A DNA stretch of 64,000 nucleotides from Atrina japonica (Eukaryota > Mollusca > Bivalvia > Pterioida > Pinnidae), in NCBI GenBank assembly GCA_030159075.1, contig BROG01000510.1:452501-516500 (forward strand), in the 5' to 3' direction. This document shows positions 36,325 through 48,143 of the stretch, one piece after another (the stretch's first letter is position 1; each line of letters opens with the position of its first letter). The notes beneath the pieces are model-generated. The model was not told the origin of the DNA. It was given only the letters and a program-made list of their open reading frames with translations, and did not search any database. A program made the translations under genes and the position numbers.

Positions 36325-36955
36325 TTAAGATGTTACTTCAATGTATGTCTCATCATTGATGTGCGAGGTGATTGGAAACATTTTAAGGTAAGGACAATCA
36401 TCGTCTTGAGTTACTGGGTTACTCTGAGCTCTAGCGATTTTCCTTTGTCGAGTGTTTATCATTTGCCAGATACCTGGACTTATTTCCATCATTATATACC
36501 CTCCCATGTTCGGTTCTTTTCCGTTTACTTTCGGTTTTTTGTGTCTTGGAGATCGTACAAATTCTGACGCTGATCGTTTGGGTACATGTCTCCGAAGTGT
36601 ACTGACATAGTCCATTAATTTTCCATCAACTTCCTCCTTTTCGTCACTGTCGCTATCGCCATCGCCATCGTCGATATCTTGCAACTTTATAGCATTTGGT
36701 TCAACGTAAACCGAATCCGAGTTATCGCTCGTTGATCCGACATCATTTACATCATCATCGTCTGAATTTTTTCCATTCTTTCTAACCTTTTGTTTTCTTT
36801 TCGAAGCGAGAGTTGTATTTTTGTCACATTCGCTTAACGTATTCTCGTAAAATTGGCAAGTTTCCATTTTGGACGAAAGAAGTCTTTTGAAAATATTCTG
36901 GTATATTGCATGGATTTCATTCTCGTAAACATGATTGTTCGTTTGATATGTGTTC
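36325..36955 (-). CDS. terminal exon of the membrane-protein gene
   Basis: Acceptor accaaatgcag. It encodes 209 residues plus stop, from NTYQTNNHVYENEIHAIYQN to NDETYIEVTS. It has tyrosine motifs at the start, an acidic repeat (DDGDGDSDSDEKEEVDGK) in the middle and a basic patch (SPRHKKPKVNGKE). Low similarity to anything I know. Confidence 0.7.
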
Positions 36956-39900
36956 CTGCATTTGGTAAAAATTAAAAGACACTTTATGCTCAACAAGCTT
37001 TTATGAAATTGTCAGATTTGTACAAAATATAGCTACAGATACTACATATTAATGGAAATTATATTGTTACAAAATTTTTAAAGCATGATTTATGAAATGG
37101 AACATGTATCTTTTTCATCTTAGGGGCGACCTGGAACCGAGGTCCTGTACAGATATACAACTGGTATTACCTTTTCCCGAGTTCTTCCATTCCGTCCAAA
37201 TTTTGCAGGAATAGTTTGTAATCAGATCACGTGACTTTAACAGAAAGTCGGGCAATATTGATTCCAGTTACGTAATATTTACATAAACGACAGTCAGTGA
37301 TATCTTGTTTCAGTTTATCTGTTTAGAAAAATGTTATCTTTTGTAAATATGACAAATAAAATTACTTTCCTTATAGCTGCTTTCAAATTAACAAACTATT
37401 ATTACATAATATTAATTGTCAGGTCATATATACTATAAACTGCCGAATCGGAAATGATGTCACCCTACATTTTTTCTTTGGATCTGCATAATATTATGAC
37501 AGAACGAAACAACTAAAATAGATCAATTATCGGAAGTCCACAGCACTGGTCAAAGATTGTGGCAATATTACTATAGATTTTGTCGTCTTCTTATAAGTGA
37601 AAATACTTGGCTAAACGTAAAATAAAAACAACGGAAATGATCATGTAAGCATGCATGAAATATTGACGTATGCATGTGTTATCTTACCTTTCCCTTTCAA
37701 AGTCAGATTTGGATACCCATGGCATTGCATAGTCATAATCGAAGTCGTCTGTTTGTGATTCAGCATCCTTAATCATCACAAGACATTGTCCGCCATTGCC
37801 ACAGCTATTACCTTTGACACATATAAAACATAAAAATCTTAAATTAATAAATAGAAAAAAATATATATATATTTAATCTCATTTCCTATTGTAATACACC
37901 TGGTCCTATCCCATTTGAGATTCGCAATATTTCTTCATACTTGATACACTTTCAACCATGTGTACACATTATAGAGGAAATGCTTTTTAAGAGATGTACT
38001 TTCAACAAACGAACGCTTCCTTATCAGGGTATGTTTGTTGTCAATATGGATGTTGTCTGAGTGACCTTTAACTAGAATGCTCGCGACCATTACACGGTGT
38101 CATGGCTCATTGCATTAACATTTTGTAGTATTTTGTCATGTAAGAAACTGACGTGTTATACGTAATAAATGTTATCTTGCTGGAACAGCCATATTCAGAG
38201 TAGAAAAGAAAGGTCATTACTAACGGCGATGCACTAAGTTAGTTTTTCTGTAATCTAACACGGTTTGATGCTATGGCGTAATATAGCATGTGGTTATAAG
38301 GACTCCTACCACGGACCAGCCAGACTGGAACAGACCAGCAAGTACCGGTTGATTCCATGAATGGTAAGGTGTCCGACCGCGGACACACTGGAACCTGCTT
38401 GGGTTGGGTTCCTTTCCTTGATTCAACAGTATTATCTTGACAGACACTACCAAAAATTGAATTTACGACTTAAAGTTTGATTTTCTAAAGAAGGTATATT
38501 TTCAAATGATGGCTCTAAGGCTGGTCACAACCCACAACCCCCCCCCCCAAATGAATTTTCAGAATAAAATTTTAATCTTTTATTTATGATGAAAATACTT
38601 TGCAACATGTCGGTCATATTTATCTTCGACTTCCGGGACATTCAATTGACAAATTAAACCTTGCTAGCTCTAGTGTGTCCGTAACGAATGATAAGCAACC
38701 TATTCAAACTCATGAATTTTATGTGCTCAACCAGGTTCAATCACATTACGAACTTAACTAATCCCGATATAAGCGCAGTCTAGATTAATACTCAGTCAAA
38801 AGAATACTGCTTCAGGCAATATAAATATTTACAGATAATGAACCAACACCTGTTCAGATCACTTTTTTTCAATAATTGAAAAATATAGTTCCTTGTATTG
38901 TAGAAAAACAAAAGTGTTGTGTTTGATCGTTACACACAATAATAATATGATGGATAAAAAACATAAACAAACAAAACACATAAAAACATTTCACATTTGA
39001 AATTAGGCAAATATATTTATATACCAAAAGATTCATAGGCATTTTACATAGCTTTGTTTTGAAAATCAAAACCATGCAATTTAAAGATAATATATTGTCA
39101 GAAATTGCACAGGTTTTGTCATTTGTGTATATAAAAATAAGGTGTAAGCGGCAAGGAAGTCCAGTATCAAATATAGTGTATGTTGAAAAAACAGACTTCA
39201 GGAAAACCCTGAAGTGGTATCAGGGGTCACGGAGGGAAGAGAAAGCCTCAACAGCCGACCAGTCGCACCTGCCGTTATTCCAGTCCAGTTTTACATACTC
39301 CACTACGTTTTAACTTCGGTATCGATAATTTCGTTTGATACATTTATTTCACTGGCAATCTTTGTATCGGAAGTTTTCTATACAAAGATTGTCAATGAAA
39401 TAAATGTATCGAAAATATACGTAAATGCTTCACCCTTTTTAAAAACGGCTCTAGCCTGCAGACCAATCCTCTCTAGTTCATCTCTTCCATATAATTGATT
39501 CATTTCACCATGGATTTGATGATCGTCTGTATTTTCAGCAGTAGCTGATGTTTGAAAACTGGAATAAAATGTTAAAATATGTTCACGTGATATACCAGTA
39601 TATACCAAATATCATTATTATGTGTACTTTGGTACCCACAAACCTACTAAATTATCGTAGATACAACACTGGTGATGTCATGATAATTTTGTCGCAATAA
39701 TTTACAAAAAAATGTCACTGTGTCCATTCATACTGATATTAACATGTACATGGTTATCAATCATTAGCGTGCACCATACAAGCACTATTGCTAACACAAA
39801 CACAGATACAGTATAAAAAAGGAAATTATTCTAAACAATTCAAGTATGGGCAGTTTAGGAACGAGAAAATTAAAATTTGTTAAATGATATTTTTACAGGG

Positions 39901-40376
39901 CATTTGTGTTGAGTGTAATATAATTAGAGTAGAATCATCCGTATGATAACCAGAAGGTTATTCCGCCCCGCCATCTTATGTGAATCGTACAATAGTAACT
40001 GATTGACGTCATTTCCCGGGAATCTGTATCATGTTGCCACTCAAAGTTCCAGGACCGCAGTTACAGTTAAAAGCTCTATGTATATAAATTCAATAGGTTT
40101 TATATCAACATATTGCAAAGTTTAGACTTGTTACATCTATTTTGTGTTTTAACCTCTATCTGTGTATTTCATTTATGATACACACTTTATAGACATGTGC
40201 ATCGTGGACGTCAACAACCTGTAAACCTCTGATAATGTTATGATTGAGGAAGTGTTAAAATACAGGTGCGAATATATAGTCTTACCCAATCCGTCTGGAT
40301 TTCAATTTCCGGCGAAATAAAAGTAGAACAAGAAGTGTAGCTGTGATCCCGACAAGTAGACCAATAAGTACTCCAA
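36325..40376 (-). CDS. single-pass membrane protein with Tyr-rich cytoplasmic tail (3' part)
   Basis: Four minus-strand exons with consistent phases: 40286-40376, 39434-39558, 37688-37811 and 36325-36955. The first encodes a hydrophobic helix (VGVLIGLLVGITATLLVLLL) followed by FRRKLKSRR, a typical stop-transfer sequence. About 290 cytoplasmic residues follow. They include tyrosine motifs (QLYGRD, DFDYDYAMPW, HVYENEI, AIYQNIF, SVYVEP), a very acidic Asp/Ser stretch and a basic SPRHKKPK. YxN and YxxI motifs suggest SH2-type docking; that role is inferred. The extracellular part is not identified, so the family is unknown. A possible 12-nt microexon at 41773-41784 (DKCQ) would fit the required phase. 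Bivalve MEGF-like or other phagocytic receptors are one alternative. Confidence 0.7.
37688..37811 (-). CDS. cytoplasmic exon of the membrane-protein gene
   Basis: Donor AAAG|gtaaga and an acceptor with a weak pyrimidine tract (gtgtcaaag). It encodes NSCGNGGQCLVMIKDAESQ and DDFDYDYAMPWVSKSDFERE. Phases fit both neighbours. Confidence 0.65.
39205..39310. repeat. dispersed repeat fragment (plus-strand sense)
   Basis: It contains ctgaagtggtatcaggggtc, agagaaagcctcaacagccg and accagtcgcacctgccg. It is related to the segments at 42712-42810 and 45806-45880 that carry aggtgggatcaggtgccatg and agtaagcatcccc. Confidence 0.5.
39434..39558 (-). CDS. juxtamembrane exon of the membrane-protein gene
   Basis: Acceptor tttattccag, donor AAGG|gtgaag. 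It encodes FQTSATAENTDDHQIHGEM and NQLYGRDELERIGLQARAVF then KK. Phases join the transmembrane exon (2) and the next exon (1). Confidence 0.7.
40286..40376 (-). CDS. transmembrane exon
   Basis: Acceptor tctgtattgcag, donor GG|gtaaga. About 20 hydrophobic residues are followed by five basic residues in FRRKLKSRR. This is the best evidence for a type I membrane topology. Confidence 0.75.
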
Positions 40377-40416
40377 CTGCAATACAGAGTACAAAAAATG
40401 AATTTTTGCTGTATCG

Positions 40417-40446
40417 TACATCATCATCATCATCATCATCGTCATC
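40417..40446. repeat. ATC trinucleotide run
   Basis: About nine cat/atc units. Confidence 0.9.
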
Positions 40447-42700
40447 ATTAGTATTAGTAATAATAGTAGTAGTTATTGCAGCGTTCTATATTTTATCTAT
40501 TCATTTATTTTCATTTGCACTTATTAATCCTTTCTCCCCTGATTATATGAGTGGTATGTTCTTTTCTATTGTTTAAGACAAGTCTATTATGGCCTTTAGG
40601 GTAGGTATAGTGCGATATCAACTCTGACACGGTGTTTCATTTCTGTATTAATACCGTAAAACATCTAATTTCAGGTCTACCTAACTACTATTTTCTCCGT
40701 TACCGAGTGGTTATATTATTGTGCTTTTAACCAGGAGGTATCTCATCTCTTAAGATTTAAGCTGATGTTGTGAGGAAGTTTGCCGGTTTACTAACGGGGG
40801 GGGTTGCTGGGAGGTCATTGGTCACTTCCCAGGTATAACAGTATTCATGCTCCAAAACTATAAATCTAACCGCCACCACCACCATTTAAATTCGATTTTC
40901 TTCAAAAACTAAGATATTTATTTTACAGTGGGTAATCTTTGACGGATTTGGCAATACTTAGATTTATTATTTGGTCTTGTATTATACCATTTGTTCGGAA
41001 ATATATCTATATAGAATTTGAATTAAAAACTGAAGTTTCATTGGCAGAAACGATCGTCTTGAGCATTTGTTTTGGACTTTGATATTGTTAATAATAGAGC
41101 CTTCACGTTAACTGGCGTAGAACACCAATACAAGCAATTTGTGTTCTGTCAATCATGTATTGTATCTTATGGAATTAAATCCACATGTGGTATAAATATG
41201 TCTATTTCACAGTTGCCTTTATATTTTGTACTCTCATGTAAAGTTGAAATGTAGACGTGTTGCCCGCGGAAAGCAATCCTTAAATTAAAGTGAATCTGAT
41301 ATATACACAAACAGTTCTTATTCATTCTTTACATAACGTTATTTTGAATGAGATGTTGAGAGCCTAGTCACGGTAGATTGTTTCATGCCACTAATGTGAA
41401 CGAATAGTGATTAACGGGGCGGGAAAGTGTAATTAATTACATCAAAAATATTAATATTTGGAATCCATTTGATATAAATCTACATGAATACGTATTATAA
41501 ATGGCAAGCCATAGACATTAACGAGTTTAACCTAGTTTTTTGTCAATTAAATCTTATTTTCTTCAGTTAAACCATTTTTCTTAGCAACCTACATTAACTG
41601 AAGAAACACTAGGTTTAACTGAGAAGAACTGCGCAAAAATGAGTCTGTGTAGATCTCTTTTTTGTTATAAAAAGTAGTAAAAACGGAAAGCTTTAAAAAA
41701 AAAAAACACAGCTAATGTCCTTTAAAATGTCTGAATTGTATTATATTTTCTCTAAAATCTGAATTCATACCTTGGCATTTATCTGTAGACAAATGTTTTA
41801 TTTGTTGATAATCTATCGTTTATTCTACAAACTCATTTTACAATTCAAGAGAGTAGATATTGCTGTACATCCTTTATGATAGTAAAGTGTATGCGATCTA
41901 CCCAAAAACACATTGTGTATAGCGCATGGTGACTGCAGTCATTATTTATTTTAAAATCTAGGAAGTACAACACCAGGTTGTGAATCATAGGAAGTAAAGC
42001 ACCAGCCTGTTAATCACACCGAGATATAAATTCCTGATCAAAGATGAAAATGTTAGTTAAGGTTAAATTGTTTGCACTATTTTAGTATCACAAAGTGAAG
42101 TGAAGTGTTAGATGTGATTTCCTTCCTCAAAAGCGTGAGCAGATTGTATTTGTATAATGGATTGTTGTTGAACAAATTCATTAATGTTTCAGGTTATCCG
42201 TAATAATGAGATCAATTTTGAATTACAGTCAATTCTCGATGAACACTGATCTGTCATATTTAGAAATTATGAGCTATATGGAGTTTGGAAATATGTTGAA
42301 TTCTCACATCTTGGGGACAATTGAGTTACCGTTTCTGGTATCATAGGCATAATTTAATGAATATTTGACAGGACAACAGTTCATATTCAGCAATTATCTT
42401 GTTTAATTAGTTATTCAATTACCTATCAACTAGCACTTTCAATTATTTTTTTTCTAAATGTAGAGTGGCTAATAGCCATGATAAATTTGGTGTTATAATG
42501 AGAATGTTATATAGCAGGAAAACGTTCCTGAAAAAAATATGGCGTTATTGCGAAAAATGGCGATGAATCGATTGACGATCAGAAAGTTTTTTTCGTTTTT
42601 ATTTTCGTTTTTTTTTACTGTGAATCAGGATTTATATAAAAATCTTACATACTATAGCATTAATCTTCAGGATTGCCAAGTTATTTATACAAATCTGGTA
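40447..42700. other. probable intron or intergenic; no firm exon
   Basis: It should contain extracellular exons of the gene above but none is convincing. The region 41519-41635 (acctagttttttgtcaatta ... aactgaagaaacactaggtt) is a decayed relative of the element at 62514-62775. Confidence 0.4.
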
Positions 42701-42711
42701 AAAACTGAACA

Positions 42712-42810
42712 AACACGGACCTCTGGAAATCAAGAGGTGGGATCAGGTGCCATGGAAAAGTAAGCATCCCCTGTTGACCAGTCACACCAGCCGTGAGTCC
42801 TCAGTCAAAT
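42712..42810 (+). repeat. dispersed repeat (cggacctctgg type)
   Basis: acacggacctctggaaatca, agaggtgggatcaggtgcca and agtaagcatcccctgttgac match 45806-45880 here and, in inverted orientation, 46219-46290. Confidence 0.6.
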
Positions 42811-43012
42811 CTAAATGAAATAAGTGAGGGACGATTCCTCGTCACAATTGGTACAGACATCTCCCAACTGCTATAAAACAGGCAACTCAACATTCCATTT
42901 AGTGAAACAGTAATTTTATTGAGTTTTAAGGATATGTCGTCTAGTTCCAGTGCTCAGAAATATTCTTAAAATTTTGGAAATATATTTAAGAAAGAAATAC
43001 TTATATCCATAC

Positions 43013-43116
43013 TTAACAAACTTTTTTCCTCAACGATAAAGTCATCCATCTTAAAACGTTTTTGATACGACTTCGCCTCTTGTTTTTCTTTTGTGTTTAC
43101 GGTTCTTGCTCTACAT
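43013..43116 (-). CDS. possible isolated coding exon
   Basis: Acceptor gttcttatttag and donor TTAA|gtatgg flank an open segment CRARTVNTKEKQEAKSYQK then RFKMDDFIVEEKSLL. Its basic, charged composition resembles a juxtamembrane exon. No partner exon was found and the surroundings are retroelement debris and AAC repeats, so it may be chance. Confidence 0.25.
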
Positions 43117-43215
43117 CTAAATAAGAACACAAAATCCATATCAGCATTTGTAAAGAAAAACAAATTACTGAAAAGATACAATAGTGATAAACCACAAAAT
43201 AACACAGTCAAACAC

Positions 43216-43221
43216 ACATTC

Positions 43222-43252
<31 letters not shown>
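43216..43252. repeat. AAC trinucleotide run
   Basis: About twelve aac units. Confidence 0.92.
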
Positions 43253-43255
<3 letters not shown>

Positions 43256-43519
43256 ATGTAAAACAGAAAAAGTACCAATGGATAATCGGATTCCAAGTCA
43301 ATTGTAACACGACAAATACAAATTTGAAATGATATGAATATGAGGAACAATTGCAAACAATTCCAAACGGAATGTGGACAGCTGTCCGGAAGGTGCCAGC
43401 TTTCAGCATGTCACACCCTTTGCAAATGTAACCTTTCGACATAAGTTAGTTTTAGATCTGATTGGTTAAAGTGAGTCACTATATGTCCGTGTTTCAGAAT
43501 ACTATCTAATATATCTGAC

Positions 43520-44049
43520 ATGGGTGCTTAATATTGTTTAACAAGACCCCAGTATTGACCCTAAAACTTCCTTAGTGGCGATTTAAAGCATTCAACAACG
43601 TAACCCTGTGTGAGTAGTTTATTGGCGAATCGTTTGCTTCACAGAATAAAACATTCATAAGAGGAATATGCCCTGTCATAACGTATAAGTTGTGAAATGA
43701 TTACGCCATAGGGAAGAGAATATGAGGAACATGTCCTGATATAACGTATAAGTTGTGAAATTATTACGCCATAGGAAAGAGAATATGAGGAACATGTCCT
43801 GATATAACGTATAAGTTGTGAAATGATTACGCCATAGGGAAGAGAATATGAGGAACATGTCCTGATATAACGTATAAGTTGTGAATTGAAAACGCCATTG
43901 GAAGGAAAAGACGCTATATTACTACTCACGAACGGGAAGTTCGTGATATGGAAATTGAAATCGTCACGTTTGTCATCAAGGGAGATTTGTAGTTGACCGT
44001 CCTTCTCAATCGATAGGAATAAATCTAGGTAAGAAGTAAAACTGTTGCT
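43520..44049 (-). pseudogene. retroelement reverse-transcriptase-like fragment, broken
   Basis: The minus-strand translation shows LFLSIEKDGQLQISL, DDKRDDFNFHITNFPF, SSNIASFPSNGVF, SQLIRYDRAYSSYECFIL and LLTQGYVVECFKS. I recognise this as a block found C-terminal in reverse transcriptase-type ORFs of mollusc and other invertebrate retroelements; that is from memory. At least three in-frame stops (after ECFIL, LRKF and VKQY) and an internal tandem expansion show it is dead. The catalytic domain is not present here. Confidence 0.55.
43660..43890 (-). repeat. in-frame 63-bp tandem expansion inside the retroelement fragment
   Basis: tataagttgtgaaat recurs at 43684, 43747, 43810 and 43873, exactly 63 bp apart. 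It encodes four 21-residue repeats containing SQLIRYIRTCSSYS. Confidence 0.9.
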
Positions 44050-44060
44050 CTCTGTCGTCT

Positions 44061-44156
44061 AAAATAATAATAATAATAATAATAATAAAAATAATAATAA
44101 TAATAATAACAATAATAACAATAACAATGATGATGATGATGATGATGATGATGATA

Positions 44157-44188
<32 letters not shown>
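44061..44188. repeat. compound AAT/GAT/ATT trinucleotide repeat
   Basis: aat units, then gat units (44128-44154), then tta units. Stem-forming because aat and att runs are complementary. Confidence 0.95.
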
Positions 44189-44189
<1 letters not shown>

Positions 44190-44904
44190 CAAACATTTAC
44201 TGTCTATGGAGGCAACGGCAACTTTATTTTGCCCAGAGACACGACGCACAGCGGAGGGAAATGTTTGATTTCGGGGGGGGGGTTAATACGTTAGGGACAA
44301 AGTGATTCGTCCATAACTTTGTAAAGAAAATACAGACTGTGGTGTATCAATTAATGTTACAAAAGCAATTTAAAACAAGATGTCAGTAAATTCTGCTCTA
44401 ATAAAATAAAGCGATCGATAAACAAAAATATCATAATAGTATTTGCCAAAAATATCGATATATGTATAGATCTATAGAATAATAAACAAATAGTTGACAT
44501 TGAACTACCTTGCTCTTATTACTCAACACATGTATCAAAAGCATTCATTTAACAGCTGAAGGATTCAGACTGGTGTAGCTGCATTTAAAGCAATATGAGC
44601 TGTCGTCGGTGAAAACTTTTATAAACCCATTTTATGTGATATTCTATCTCATATATATTCCAAAGAGACCATCTAGAGGTTAGAATAACATATGCATATG
44701 TAAAATTGCAACATTCTTGCCAAACGTAACCCGTAATATCAGTTATTTTTGTCCACCATACCCTGAGCATTGCAAATTAACTTTCCGTAAAGTTTTACGA
44801 AGATTACCGAGATACCCATAAACACGTGCTATTTGCAGTTAATATACATTCTATTCTTATTACCCTTTGCGTTTATTTTCGTACATCATCATTTCATACC
44901 TACA

Positions 44905-45123
44905 TCAGGCAAAGTTGGTCTTTTTTCGTCGTTTCAAAACATTCGTTTCTGAAATTGTCCACATGCCGGGTATATCGGGTGATCTCGACCGATTTTTCGA
45001 CCCATTTTTAACTCGTCCCATCACATTCTCGGCTTTATCATTTTGACACACATGATCATGACTGCCCAACTCCACCGGACATGGCGGCACGATTGTAAAA
45101 CGTGAGGTACGCATACTTTTCAC
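44905..45123 (-). other. open segment, no recognised product
   Basis: A 72-codon open frame from MKSMRTSRFTIVPPCPVELG to LKRRKKTNFA, with no splice flanks that fit the neighbouring gene and no known domain. Listed only because it is the longest unexplained frame in this stretch. Confidence 0.12.
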
Positions 45124-45805
45124 AGTTATATTGTTTTGATTTTGTCAATGTCAGCATTTAGGGTAACATTCATTCATCCGATTTTCGCCAGGTAATTAAA
45201 ATAGCGTTGAAAAGCATATATTTTACATAATACATTCACTTTCCAATAAAAATCACGTCCTGTAACTTAAACATAGTCCGAGCGCTTAAAGGACCGAGAT
45301 ACCCTGACCGAATTACGAAGTACATTTGATATGGCGAAAGAGTTGATCTGAAAGGTCATTGCATACGAAAATACAGCTGGATTTTTTAAACTTAAATTCT
45401 AATAAAACAAATAACTTTGAAAAGAATATCTTTTGCATCGTTTTACGTGTTTGACAATGTATTTGAACACATATTTTATAATATTCTCGACTATATGTCA
45501 GGGGACAAAAATAATTACTGTGACAGCTGTTATCGCTTTACGTAACACGTTAAGAATGTCACTTTGACACACACACGCACAAACCAAACAAAAACAGACA
45601 AACAAATATAATGTACCAATTATGTCTTTACAAAACTGGTAGTTTAGGGAGTATATTTCTATCTGCTTCTAAAATATATTTTCACAATAGCTGCTAGCAA
45701 ATCGACTGACCTGGGAAATTATAACACCCTGTTTCCACATTTGAATAAATATGAAAATCACCGATACCAAACTTCAGATGACACAAAACACAAATCTGGT
45801 GAATA

Positions 45806-45880
45806 TTGGATAAACATGGACCTCTGGAAATCCAGACCTGGGATTAGGTGCCATGGAGGAGTAAACATCCCGTATTCTAC
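45806..45880 (+). repeat. dispersed repeat (cggacctctgg type), copy 2
   Basis: catggacctctggaaatcca, ctgggattaggtgccatgga and ggagtaaacatccc. Confidence 0.55.
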
Positions 45881-46218
45881 TTGGTTTCATTAGAGTCCTT
45901 TCTCTAGAAGTAGTTATAAATGTATTGCAAATTGGTTGTCAAGATGGGCCTGATTGATTTCAAACTAACAACCAAAACAACACATGATAATGTGCAGAAC
46001 GTTCATGTGAAGCTAAAATAAATCATCTTAATTTTTTTCAATCTAGTAAGTTCAAAACGCAAAATTTATGGACAATGTCAAACGGACGATGATGGATGAA
46101 GATCGAGTGTAATATGTTAGCACATGAAAACATGCGTAAATAATAAATGTATGCCCTATGATAACTTTTTAATCTATCATTATACATTGTATATGTAAGA
46201 CAACCATAAGTGTTTGTT

Positions 46219-46290
46219 TGTCGACAGAGGATGCTTACTCCTGATGCTTGCACCTGAACACACCTCTTGGTTTCAAGAGGTCCGTGTTTT
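46219..46290 (-). repeat. dispersed repeat (cggacctctgg type), inverted copy
   Basis: ggatgcttactcctgatgct and ttggtttcaagaggtccgtg are the reverse complement of the copies at 42712 and 45806. Confidence 0.55.
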
Positions 46291-46364
46291 TACATTTTTA
46301 CAGGATTTGTATCTATGTCCTGGACATTCTATTGATTGATACTTTGGTATCTGAGATTTTTTAT

Positions 46365-46405
46365 ATTTGTTCATTGTTATTTAACGTCCCACTCAAGAAT
46401 CTTTC
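46365..46405 (-). mobile_element. V-SINE-like 3' tail fragment
   Basis: gttcattgttatttaacgtc then ccactcaagaatctttc equals the tail of the full copies at 4731-5012 and 60037-60312. It abuts the trinucleotide array that follows. Confidence 0.8.
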
Positions 46406-46407
46406 CC

Positions 46408-46712
46408 TTAGTAGTAGTGGTAGTGGTAGTCTGAGTCTAGTAGTGTTAGTAGTAGTAGTAGTAGTAGCAGTTGTGTTAGTAGTAGTGTTTGTAGTAGTAG
46501 TAGTAGTGTTAGTAGTAGTAGCGTTAGTAGTAGTAGTGTTAGTAGTAGCAGCAGCAGCATCAGTAGTAGTAGTAGTAGTAGTAGTAGAAGTAGTGTTAGT
46601 AGTAGTAGTGTTAATAGTAGTGTTAGTAGTGTTAGTAGTAGTAGTGTTAGTAGTAGTGGTGTTAGTAGTAATGTTAGTAGTAGTAGTAGTGTTAGTAGTA
46701 GTAGTAGTGTGT

Positions 46713-46763
<51 letters not shown>

Positions 46764-47335
46764 CGTTAGTACTTGTAGCGTTAGTAGTAGTAGTGTTAGT
46801 AGTAGTAGTAGTAGTAGTAGAAGTGGTTGTGGTGTCAGTAGTAGAAGTGGTTGTAGCGTCAGTAGTAGTAGTAGTAGTAGTGGTTGTAGTCAGTAGTAGA
46901 AGTGGTTGTGGCGTCAGTAGTAGTAGTGGTAGTGGCGTCAGTAGTAGAAGTGGTTGTGGCGTCAGTAGTAGTAGTGGTTGTAGCGTCAGTAGTAGTAGTG
47001 TTAGTAGTAGTAGTAGTAGTAGTAGAAGTGGTTGTAGCGTCAGTAGTAGAAGTGGTTGTGGTGTCAGTAGTAGAAGTGGTTGTAGCGTCAGTAGTAGTAG
47101 TGGTTGTAGCGTCAGTAGTAGTGGTTGTAGCGTCAGTAGTAGTAGTGGTTGTTGCGTCAATAGTAGTGGTTGTAGCGTCAGTAGTAGAAGTGGTTGTGGC
47201 GTCAGTAGTAGAAGTGGTTGTGGCGTCAGTAGTAGTAGTGGTAGTGGCGTCAGTAGTAGCGTCAAAGTGGTTGTGGCGTCAGTTGAGTAGTTGTAGCGTC
47301 AGTAGTAGAAGCGTCAGTAGTAGAGTAGTTGTGGC

Positions 47336-47366
<31 letters not shown>

Positions 47367-47636
47367 TGGCGTCAGTAGTAGTAGTGGTTGTAGCGTCAGA
47401 AGTAGAAGCGGTTGTAGCGTCAGTTGTAGTGGTTGTAGCGTCAGTAGTAGAAGTGGTTTTGGCGTCAGTAGTAGAAGTGGTTGTGGCGTCAGTAGTAGTG
47501 GTTGTAGCGTCAGTAGTAGAAGTGGTTGTGGCGTCAGTAGTAGTAGTGGTTGTAGTGTCAGTAGCAGTAGTGGTTGTAGCGTCAGTAAGTAGTAGAAGTG
47601 GTTGTGGCGTCAGTAGTAGTAGTGGTTGTAGCGTTT
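46408..47636. repeat. 1.2-kb AGT trinucleotide array with higher-order units
   Basis: It starts as imperfect (agt)n/(gta)n. From about 46800 it takes on a higher-order unit of 21-27 bp, agtagaagtggttgtagcgt then cagtagt. Long open frames on both strands and in several frames (poly-Val, Ser/Gly or Leu/Thr) come from the triplet periodicity, not from coding. Confidence 0.95.
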
Positions 47637-48076
47637 AACAGAAGTAAAGTATCTTAATGGCCAATTATCTGAGTAGTAGAATTGTAATATATTTTTTTAT
47701 ATCAATATTTTATAGCCGTAACTTTGTGACTTTTGTCACAATAATATATGATTCTGAATAATAGTGGCGTCAGTTAGTAGTTCAAAAATAATTGGAAACA
47801 TTTGATTGCTTGTTTTTTAATATTTCGCACTCAGAAAGTAAGAAGCGGTTGTTATAGCGTCAGTTTTGATACGTGATTTATTAGCGTCATACCATTTTCT
47901 ATGTAGAAAATAGAAGTTTTGGTTTTGGCGATGAAGTTTAGTAGAAACTATCGTCATGGCATTATGTTTATGATATTTTTTATCTCAGACCTTCAACTAG
48001 TAGATAGTGGTAGTGGCAAAAGGTCAGTTTTGTGTAGATAGTGGTTGTGCTAGCGTCAGAAGTAGAAGCGTTTCTT

Positions 48077-48107
<31 letters not shown>

Positions 48108-48112
48108 TTATA

Positions 48113-48143
<31 letters not shown>

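Noticed and set aside
37770..37811. EGF-like domain from SCGNGGQC
   Set aside because: Only two cysteines, and the exon is on the cytoplasmic side of the predicted transmembrane helix.
43093..43332. Plus-strand frame with poly-Asn
   Set aside because: Made by the AAC repeat within a retroelement-derived region.
46408..47639. Long ORFs on both strands (up to 285 codons, poly-Leu/Thr, poly-Val, Ser/Gly-rich)
   Set aside because: They are shadows of the AGT trinucleotide array. All frames of a triplet repeat lacking stop words stay open.
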